Assembly: GCF_905196875.1 (NCBI RefSeq)
Contig: NZ_CAJJWO010000029.1
Coordinates: 1-63,881 of the forward strand
DNA length: 63,881 bases
DNA from: an uncultured Parabacteroides sp.
GTDB taxonomy: Bacteria > Bacteroidota > Bacteroidia > Bacteroidales > Tannerellaceae
Direction: 5' to 3'
The notes below the pieces were generated by a model. The model saw only the letters and a program-made list of their open reading frames with translations. It ran no database searches and had not been told where the DNA came from. The position numbers and the translations under genes are program-made. This document shows, one piece after another, positions 58,764-63,881 of the stretch; position 1 is the stretch's first letter; each line of letters opens with the position of its first letter.

Positions 58764-60551
58764 TTAAATTTCTGTTGTTTTCTCTTTTAACCAGGCTTTT
58801 TCCTCTTCGTTCAGATGCGGGCTTAACAAATCGTATACCATCTGGTGATATTTGTTTATCCAGGCACGTTCTCTGACGGACAGCATCGGTACCATGATTA
58901 ATTTGGTATCGATATAACATAAAGTCAAGGTATCGAAACCATAGAATTTGCCATATTCCGTTTCGCTGTCTTCGCGGATCAGGATCATATTCTCAGTGCG
59001 GATGCCATATTCGCCGGTGCGGTACATGGCCGGTTCGTCGCTCATCACCATGCCCGGCTTCAGCGGAACAGGATTCTCTTCCATACGGATACTCTGCGGC
59101 CCTTCGTGTACATTCAGGCAATGTCCGATACCGTGGCAGGTTCCGTGGAGATAATTGATACCTGCATCCCATAACGCTTTGCGTGCAAGCACATCGAGCA
59201 GGCAACCGCGGATACCGGCCGGGAATTTGCACTTGGCAATTCCGATCATGCCTTTCAGCGTACGGGTGAAGTCTTTTTTCATTTGTTCGGTCGGTTCGCC
59301 CAGGGCAACCGTGCGGGTAATATCGGTCGTGCCGTCTAGGTATTGTGCACCCGAGTCCATCAGGAGCAGACTTTCCGGTTTCAGTTCAACGTCGGTTTCG
59401 GGAGTCGGGGCGTAATGAACGATCGCACCGTGTCCGGCATATCCGGTGATCGACTCGAAGCTATCCATAATGTACTGTGGTTGCTCTGCGCGCAGGGCGG
59501 TCAGGCGGGCAGAAGCATCGAGCTCTGTCACTTTTTCGCCGGCGGCTAATTTCTTTTCCAGCCAAATGTAGAAACGGGTTAATGCGATACCGTCTTTTAC
59601 GGTCGCATTGCGGAATCCTTTTATTTCGGTTTCGTTCTTGATACTTTTCAGGTGGTTTGCCGGGGTGATACCTTCAATAATGGTGCATCCTTTCGGCAAC
59701 GCGTTGTAGAGGGAAATGTTTGTCTTTGCCGGATCGATGAATACCCGGCTGTCTTCCGGTAGACGGGATAGATATTTCTGTATCATCGTATAGTCGGCCA
59801 ATACGACACCCTCTTTTTTCAGGTTTTCGGCGGCTTCGGCAGTGATCTTTTTCGGATCGATGAAAAGTACGCTTTCGTCTTCGGAGATAAAGGCATAGCT
59901 GATAACGACCGGGTTGTAAGTTACGTCCGTACCCCGGATATTGAATGTCCAGGCCACTTCGTCGAGCGCAGCGAGGATACCGCAATCGGCTCCTTCCTTG
60001 CGTAGCAGGTTGTTTATCTCATCCAGCTTTTCATGGACAGCCTTACCACTCAGTTCGACCGGCATTTCAAACAACGGGTTACCCGGGACGGATGGCCTGT
60101 CTTTCCAGATCAGGTCGATCAGGTCGTATGATGTTTCCAGGTCGATGTCTTTCCGTTTCAGTGCTTTTTCCAGTTTAGCGGCTTCGGCAACACTATAGGT
60201 CAACCCGTCTGTCCCGACCGTCTGTCCGCTTTGTAACTCATGGAGCAGAAATTCCGGAATGGTCGGAGTTTCCGGCAAAGCCATTTTATATAATTCGATA
60301 CCTGATCCTTCCAGCTGTATGCCCGCCTGTAGGAAATAGCGCGAGTCTGTCCATAAGCCGGCTTTGTCTGCCGTGACCACCACTGTACCGGCGGATCCGT
60401 CGAAACCGGATATCCATCCGCGTGATTTCCAGCGGTCGGCCGGATATTCGCTCAGGTGTGGATCGGAACTGGGGATGATATAAGCATCGATTTTCTTTTC
60501 TTTCATTACCTCCCTCAAGGCGGCAATACGTTCAGGGATATTTGTTTTCAT
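58764..60551 (-). CDS. Xaa-Pro aminopeptidase (M24B, aminopeptidase P)
   Basis: A 595-residue cytosolic metallopeptidase that releases N-terminal residues before proline. Two N-terminal creatinase-like domains (about 1-310) precede the pita-bread domain (310-540), with metal ligands in MDSGAQYLDGTTDITR (two Asp), HGIGH (His), MSDEPAMY (Glu) and RTENM (Glu). Two N-domains make it the longer eukaryote-like type. A minus-strand -7 box (60590-60583) lies 31 bp upstream. Confidence 0.94.
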   Translation of the reverse strand: MKTNIPERIAALREVMKEKKIDAYIIPSSDPHLSEYPADRWKSRGWISGFDGSAGTVVVTADKAGLWTDSRYFLQAGIQLEGSGIELYKMALPETPTIPEFLLHELQSGQTVGTDGLTYSVAEAAKLEKALKRKDIDLETSYDLIDLIWKDRPSVPGNPLFEMPVELSGKAVHEKLDEINNLLRKEGADCGILAALDEVAWTFNIRGTDVTYNPVVISYAFISEDESVLFIDPKKITAEAAENLKKEGVVLADYTMIQKYLSRLPEDSRVFIDPAKTNISLYNALPKGCTIIEGITPANHLKSIKNETEIKGFRNATVKDGIALTRFYIWLEKKLAAGEKVTELDASARLTALRAEQPQYIMDSFESITGYAGHGAIVHYAPTPETDVELKPESLLLMDSGAQYLDGTTDITRTVALGEPTEQMKKDFTRTLKGMIGIAKCKFPAGIRGCLLDVLARKALWDAGINYLHGTCHGIGHCLNVHEGPQSIRMEENPVPLKPGMVMSDEPAMYRTGEYGIRTENMILIREDSETEYGKFYGFDTLTLCYIDTKLIMVPMLSVRERAWINKYHQMVYDLLSPHLNEEEKAWLKEKTTEI

Positions 60552-60582
60552 CGCATTACTATTTAGTCAACGTTACTATTGG

Positions 60583-60590
60583 CAAAGTTA
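60583..60590 (-). promoter_or_regulatory. -7 box for the Xaa-Pro aminopeptidase operon
   Basis: On the minus strand TAACTTTG matches TAnnTTTG, 31 bp upstream of the ATG. Confidence 0.65.
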
Positions 60591-60694
60591 ATAAATTATT
60601 GGGAAAGACGGACGTGTCAAAGCTGCTTTTAGTGTAAAAAGCATTGTTTTTTTTGAATTCTGTTTTTGGAAGGACGAAATCGTGTAATTTGTTG

Positions 60695-60702
60695 TATATT
60701 TG
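60695..60702 (+). promoter_or_regulatory. -7 box upstream of the mtnA leader region
   Basis: TATATTTG matches TAnnTTTG. The mtnA start lies about 350 bp downstream, so if used it would give a long leader. It may instead drive a small RNA or the short frame at 60714. Confidence 0.5.
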
Positions 60703-60713
60703 TGCTTTAATCA

Positions 60714-60830
60714 ATGTTTGTTTGTGTCGGAAACAAAGTGACAGGTGTCGCGGACGATCTTTCGGACGGTCTTCGGACGATGAAAATCTCTTGTATGTTG
60801 TTAGGCTGCAATTGTTTATTCGGGTTTTGA
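60714..60830 (+). CDS. Possible small protein in the mtnA leader
   Basis: A 38-codon frame, starting ATG about 12 bp after the -7 box at 60695 and ending at TGA 60828-60830. The product is Cys-rich near its end (SCMLLGCNCLFGF). No homology is known to me. The frame contains one copy of the GTGTCGCGGACGATC repeat. Chance occurrence is quite possible. Confidence 0.25.
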   Translation: MFVCVGNKVTGVADDLSDGLRTMKISCMLLGCNCLFGF

Positions 60831-60857
60831 AAAAGTGTCGCGGACGATCTTCGGACG
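60745..60857 (+). repeat. Direct repeat pair GTGTCGCGGACGATCTT
   Basis: GTGTCGCGGACGATCTT followed by TCGGACG or CGGACG occurs at 60745-60768 and 60835-60857. The starts are 90 bp apart. CGGACG also recurs in between. GC-rich repeats stand out in an AT-rich region. Confidence 0.55.
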
Positions 60858-61009
60858 ATCTTTAGAACGCTCTCTTAATATAATAAGACTAATATATTAT
60901 ATAAAGACATAAAAGAAATTGATTTTTTTGAAAAAACAAATGGTGTTAGTACAGTCGTGTCGGGGTGCCGGCAAGGTAGTGTTACCATTTTATTATAGTA
61001 GTGCCGGGA

Positions 61010-61042
61010 AGCCGGGACTATAGAGATAACTCCCGGCTTTTC
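61010..61042 (+). terminator. Hairpin immediately upstream of mtnA
   Basis: AGCCGGGA (61010-61017) pairs perfectly with TCCCGGCT (61031-61038), followed by TTTT (61037-61040 onward). It ends 9 bp before the first mtnA ATG. A second GCCGGG copy (61003-61008) could pair with the same strand as an alternative. Confidence 0.6.
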
Positions 61043-61050
61043 CGGAAAGA

Positions 61051-62121
61051 ATGAATTTGAAGAAAATGAGTGAAAAGAATATTACAGATTTGAAAACAGT
61101 CCGTCTCAGCGAGGATGCTGATTCCGTTGTTATTCTGGATCAGACCCGGTTGCCGGAAAAAGAAGTGTATTTGTCCCTTTCCCGTGCGGAAGATATTTGG
61201 GAGGCTATTTATAAACTGAGAGTTCGTGGTGCCCCTGCTATCGGAGTGGCTGCGGCTTATGGTATTTACATTTGCAGCAAACAAATCGAAGCGGCCGGTT
61301 TTGATGATTTTTATACGGCGTTTAAGCGATTAAGAGAATATCTGGCTTCCTCCCGTCCGACAGCGGTTAATCTGGAAGCAGCCTTAAACCGGATGGAAAA
61401 AGTCGTACAGGATAACTGCCGGGAAGATGTTCCGACGCTTATCCGGTTATTACATGACGAATCGCAGGCTATCCGTGAGGAGGATGCTGCGGCGTGTCGC
61501 CGGATAGGAGAAAATTGTCTGTCGTTATTGAAACCGGGCATGGGACTGTTGACGCATTGTAATGCCGGCCACCTGGCCGTTTCCGAGTATGGTACGGCGT
61601 TGGCTCCGATATATCTGGGGCAGGAGCGGGGATATGACTTCAAGGTCTTTGCCGATGAAACACGTCCTTTGCTACAGGGTGCCCGTCTCACGGCATACGA
61701 ACTCCAGCGATCGGGGGTGGATGTGACTTTGATCTGCGATAATATGGCTTCTGCCGTTATGCAGAAAGGATGGGTACAGGCAGTGGTGGTAGGCTGCGAC
61801 CGTATTGCGATGAATGGAGATGTGGCGAACAAGATCGGGACTTCCGGTGTCGCTATTCTGGCCCGTCATTACGGTATCCCTTTCTATGTGTTGGGGCCTA
61901 CTTCTACTATCGACAGGCAATGTCCTGACGGGCAGTCGATTGTGATAGAAGAGAGAGCACCGGAAGAGGTGTCGGAGATGTGGTATACCCATAGGATGGC
62001 ACCGCGTGACGTTAAGATTTTCAATCCGGCATTTGACGTAACTTCCCATGATCTGATTTCTGCGATCATTACCGAAAAAGGGATTGCTTACCCTCCGTTT
62101 ACGGATAGTCTTAGCTACTAG
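61051..62121 (+). CDS. mtnA: S-methyl-5-thioribose-1-phosphate isomerase MtnA
   Basis: A 356-residue enzyme of the eIF2B/MtnA fold that converts methylthioribose-1-phosphate to methylthioribulose-1-phosphate in methionine salvage. Family motifs: KLRVRGAPAIGVAAAYG, LTHCNAGHLA (catalytic cysteine), GCDRIAMNGDVANKIGT (catalytic aspartate). Two starts are possible, 61051 or 61066 (MSEKN, 351 residues). No mtnK, mtnB or mtnD is nearby; related sugar-phosphate isomerases share this fold, so substrate is by homology. Confidence 0.9.
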   Translation: MNLKKMSEKNITDLKTVRLSEDADSVVILDQTRLPEKEVYLSLSRAEDIWEAIYKLRVRGAPAIGVAAAYGIYICSKQIEAAGFDDFYTAFKRLREYLASSRPTAVNLEAALNRMEKVVQDNCREDVPTLIRLLHDESQAIREEDAAACRRIGENCLSLLKPGMGLLTHCNAGHLAVSEYGTALAPIYLGQERGYDFKVFADETRPLLQGARLTAYELQRSGVDVTLICDNMASAVMQKGWVQAVVVGCDRIAMNGDVANKIGTSGVAILARHYGIPFYVLGPTSTIDRQCPDGQSIVIEERAPEEVSEMWYTHRMAPRDVKIFNPAFDVTSHDLISAIITEKGIAYPPFTDSLSY

Positions 62122-62211
62122 CAAGCAGAGGTTCTGAGTGTTAAAGCATTGGTGGAAAAAGAAAAAATACGAATTATTGTCGGAAAGTTTTGCTAATAAC
62201 GAAAGAATCAG

Positions 62212-62219
62212 TAATTTTG
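62212..62219 (+). promoter_or_regulatory. -7 box for rpsU
   Basis: TAATTTTG matches TAnnTTTG, with TTTTG at 62188-62192 about 19 bp upstream as -33. The rpsU start is 47 bp downstream. Confidence 0.75.
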
Positions 62220-62266
62220 CTGCCCATTTTGAGGATGTAATTAAAAACAATATAATAAATTAAATT

Positions 62267-62458
62267 ATGATCGTAGTTCCATTGAAAGAAGGCGAAAACA
62301 TTGAAAAAGCGCTGAAGAAGTTTAAAAGAAAGTTCGAAAAAACAGGAGTAGTAAAGGAATTGAGAAGCCGTCAGGCATTCATTAAACCTTCTGTTGCAAA
62401 GAGAAAACAAAACATGCGTGCTGTTTACGTTCAGCAATTGCAGCAGGTAGAAGAATAA
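62267..62458 (+). CDS. rpsU: 30S ribosomal protein S21
   Basis: A 63-residue basic protein of the small ribosomal subunit. It begins MIVVPLKEGENIEKALKKF and has the RRKFEKTGVVKELRSRQ-like core (KRKFEKTGVVKELRSRQAF), matching bacterial S21. In Bacteroidota S21 helps hold the 3' end of 16S rRNA, linked to their loss of strong Shine-Dalgarno use. It is followed by the Xer-like recombinase and hpf. Confidence 0.96.
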   Translation: MIVVPLKEGENIEKALKKFKRKFEKTGVVKELRSRQAFIKPSVAKRKQNMRAVYVQQLQQVEE

Positions 62459-62530
62459 ATATCTTACCAAACTTGTTTTATTGAATTCTTATTCCTATTT
62501 TCGTTGCATAAAAGTTGATGCAGCGCAGAT

Positions 62531-63427
62531 ATGTTGATAGATTCGTTTTTAGATTATCTTCGGTATGAAAGGAATTATTCCAATTATACGATAGGAGCTT
62601 ATTCAAAAGATTTGCGCCAGTTCGAAGATTATGTAAAAAGATATAAGGAAGACATATTTGATCCGGTGGATGTCGATGCGGATTTAGTGAGAGGATGGGT
62701 CGTTTCTTTAATGGACGAAAAGCTTTCACCAGTGTCGGTCAACCGGAAATTAAGTTCTTTGAAGTCTTTTTTTAAATTCCTTATGAAGCAGGGAAGCATC
62801 TCTGTTAATCCATTACGGTTAATAACCGGGCCGAAAACGAAGAAGCCGTTACCTTATTTTGTAAAAGACAAGGAAATGGAACTTTTGTTGGATGGTGATG
62901 GATTTGGTGAGGATTTTGAAGGTGTAAGGAATCGTCTGGTGCTGGAAATGCTTTACGATACAGGTATACGCCGTTCGGAGTTGATAGGAATGAGAGATTC
63001 CGATGTCGACTGCGGGACGATGCAGATCCGGGTAACGGGAAAGCGTAACAAGCAACGGTTGATCCCATTTGCAGAAGGGTTAAAAAACTTAATACAAGCA
63101 TACACTGAAGTTCGAAATCGTGAAGTTGGTTCGGAGAGCGGATGGTTTTTCGTAAGAAAAAACGGGGAGCAGTTACCTGTATCTATTGTTTATACTATAG
63201 TAAAGGATAAATTGTCGGAAATCCCAACATTGGCGAAACGTAGCCCTCATGTATTGAGACATTCGTTTGCAACAAGTATGTTGAACAACGGTGCAGAGTT
63301 GAATGCTGTGAAAGAGATACTCGGACACAGTAGCTTGGCTTCGACCAGCGTTTACACACATACAACCTTTGAGGAATTAAAAAAAGTGTATCATGCTCAT
63401 CCAAGAGCGAAAAAAGAAGGAGGTTAA
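62531..63427 (+). CDS. Xer-type tyrosine recombinase
   Basis: A 298-residue tyrosine recombinase. The N-terminal SAM-like domain (1-90) is followed by the catalytic domain with GIRRSEL (Arg), TGKRNKQR (Lys), HVLRHSFAT (His-x-x-Arg), LGHSS (His) and the YTHTT tyrosine nucleophile. Size and its housekeeping neighbours (rpsU, hpf, tRNA) identify XerC/XerD-type dimer resolution rather than an integrase of a mobile element. Which of the two is not clear. Ends 2 bp before hpf. Confidence 0.9.
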   Translation: MLIDSFLDYLRYERNYSNYTIGAYSKDLRQFEDYVKRYKEDIFDPVDVDADLVRGWVVSLMDEKLSPVSVNRKLSSLKSFFKFLMKQGSISVNPLRLITGPKTKKPLPYFVKDKEMELLLDGDGFGEDFEGVRNRLVLEMLYDTGIRRSELIGMRDSDVDCGTMQIRVTGKRNKQRLIPFAEGLKNLIQAYTEVRNREVGSESGWFFVRKNGEQLPVSIVYTIVKDKLSEIPTLAKRSPHVLRHSFATSMLNNGAELNAVKEILGHSSLASTSVYTHTTFEELKKVYHAHPRAKKEGG

Positions 63428-63429
63428 TT

Positions 63430-63729
63430 ATGGACATTAGAATTCAAGCAATCCATTTTGACGCAACAGATCAGTTAGAAGCGTTTATTCAGAAGAAAGT
63501 TAGTAAGTTGGAGCAATACTTCGACGGCATAATATTAGCAGAGGTGACATTAAAGGTTGTAAAACCTGAATCAGCAAAGAATAAAGAAGCGGCTGTACGT
63601 CTTATAATAAAGAATGGAGATTGTTTTGCAGAGAAAATAAACGATTCTTTTGAAGCGTCTATCGACGAATGTGTCGAAGCACTGGAAAAACAATTAGTTA
63701 AATTCAAGGAAAAAATCAGAGCCAAATAA
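63430..63729 (+). CDS. hpf: Ribosome hibernation-promoting factor HPF/RaiA
   Basis: A 99-residue short-form HPF. The fold is beta-alpha-beta-beta-beta-alpha with DIRIQAIHFDATDQLEAFIQKKV at the N-terminus, and it binds 30S subunits to store ribosomes. A strong AGGAGG lies 7-12 bp upstream, overlapping the end of the recombinase gene, and only 2 bp separate the two. A terminator follows. Confidence 0.93.
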   Translation: MDIRIQAIHFDATDQLEAFIQKKVSKLEQYFDGIILAEVTLKVVKPESAKNKEAAVRLIIKNGDCFAEKINDSFEASIDECVEALEKQLVKFKEKIRAK

Positions 63730-63778
63730 AAAAAACGGTAGATAAATTTGGTATGTAAGAAATAATATCTAAATTTGC

Positions 63779-63813
63779 AGCCGTTTCGCCCACTCGACGA
63801 AACGGCTTCTTTT
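63779..63813 (+). terminator. Terminator after hpf, before tRNA-Thr
   Basis: AGCCGTTTCG pairs with CGAAACGGCT across a short loop, followed by TCTTTT. A -7 box TAAATTTG (63770-63777) just upstream, for the tRNA, makes the order of promoter and hairpin unusual. Confidence 0.72.
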
Positions 63814-63827
63814 AGAAAAGAAGGCTT

Positions 63828-63881
63828 GCCTCTTTAGCTCAGTTGGCCAGAGCACGTGATTTGTAATCTCGGGGTCGTTGG
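63828..63881 (+). tRNA. tRNA-Thr (TGT), truncated by the window end
   Basis: The 5' part is visible: acceptor GCCTCTT, D-arm AGCTC...GAGC, anticodon stem with loop TTTGTAA (anticodon TGT, reads ACA). The T-arm is cut by the window end. The anticodon stem has a T-T mismatch at positions 29-41. Confidence 0.85.

Larger units (their letters stand above)
60552..61050. other. 500-bp gene-poor region before mtnA with repeats
   Basis: Between the divergent pepP-like and mtnA genes. It holds a minus-strand -7 box for the peptidase (60583-60590), a plus-strand stem GCTTTT/AAAAGC followed by a T-run (about 60632-60655), a plus-strand -7 box (60695-60702), a 38-codon frame at 60714-60830, and a 23-bp repeat pair (GTGTCGCGGACGATCTT at 60745 and 60835). 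An AT-rich palindromic tract (60876-60910) and the hairpin before mtnA (61010-61042) follow. Confidence 0.5.

Noticed and set aside
62531..63427. Tyrosine recombinase as evidence of a genomic island
   Set aside because: It sits between rpsU and hpf, with Xer-like length and motifs; housekeeping chromosome-dimer resolution fits better.
63828..63881. Attachment site at the tRNA-Thr
   Set aside because: No integrase of mobile type or repeat of the tRNA 3' end is visible, and the tRNA is cut by the window end.

Overview
The window is a stretch of chromosome from a Bacteroidota member, most likely order Bacteroidales and plausibly Parabacteroides or another Tannerellaceae relative. The clade call rests on repeated TAnnTTTG (-7) promoter boxes, few Shine-Dalgarno sequences, a SusC/SusD pair with glycoside hydrolases, an OAR-type TonB-dependent receptor, an RRM RNA-binding protein, and a murT-murK-murQ order like that described in Tannerella forsythia. 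The genus call is inference. There is no IS transposase, prophage or CRISPR array; the window reads as core chromosome plus one polysaccharide-utilization locus (PUL).

Layout. 1-507: terminator of an off-window gene and a structured, gene-free region. 508-4987 (minus): late cobalamin genes cbiB, an S4-domain gene, cobU, cobT, cobS and cobC. 5073-8717: HU/SPOR protein, ribbon-helix-helix protein, PIF1-like helicase with TPRs. 8829-14448: OAR-like receptor, ectonucleotide phosphodiesterase lipoprotein, RRM protein, winged-helix protein, tRNA-Glu. 14723-18745: mutA-mutB. 18871-20082: unrecognised coiled-coil protein. 20181-25561: glycosyltransferase, DUF4922 protein, and AmpG/MurT, MurK and MurQ for MurNAc recycling. 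25603-26661: cobalamin riboswitch followed by a strong hairpin and a small beta-barrel protein. 26731-34719: priA, low-molecular-weight phosphatase, PgpH-like HD phosphodiesterase, gltX, waaA. 34830-37772: small exported protein, XRE regulator with a striking double palindrome between them, and a TPR/HTH regulator. 37958-50240: PUL with SusC, SusD, GH2, a GH63-like enzyme and GH92. 50392-55578: C1 peptidase, acyltransferase, Crp-type regulator, DUF2089, YIP1, HAD phosphatase. 55597-55864: MITE-like repeat. 55893-60551 (minus): Xaa-Pro peptidase, gamma carbonic anhydrase, serine hydrolase, CBM9-like lipoprotein. 60552-63881: long repeat-bearing region before mtnA, then mtnA, rpsU, a Xer-type recombinase, hpf and a truncated tRNA-Thr.

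How it fits together. Cobalamin is a recurrent theme: nucleotide-loop assembly genes, a B12 riboswitch, and the B12-dependent methylmalonyl-CoA mutase used for propionate/succinate metabolism. Envelope functions are a second theme: MurNAc recovery, Kdo transferase, SPOR protein, porin-like protein. The least explained elements are non-coding: tandem 22-bp palindromes after priA, paired TTTGTA-N3-TACAAA palindromes by the XRE gene, twin palindromes in the mutAB leader, the riboswitch with a non-standard downstream gene, and the leader of mtnA. No clearly new multi-gene system was found; the strongest leads are regulatory.
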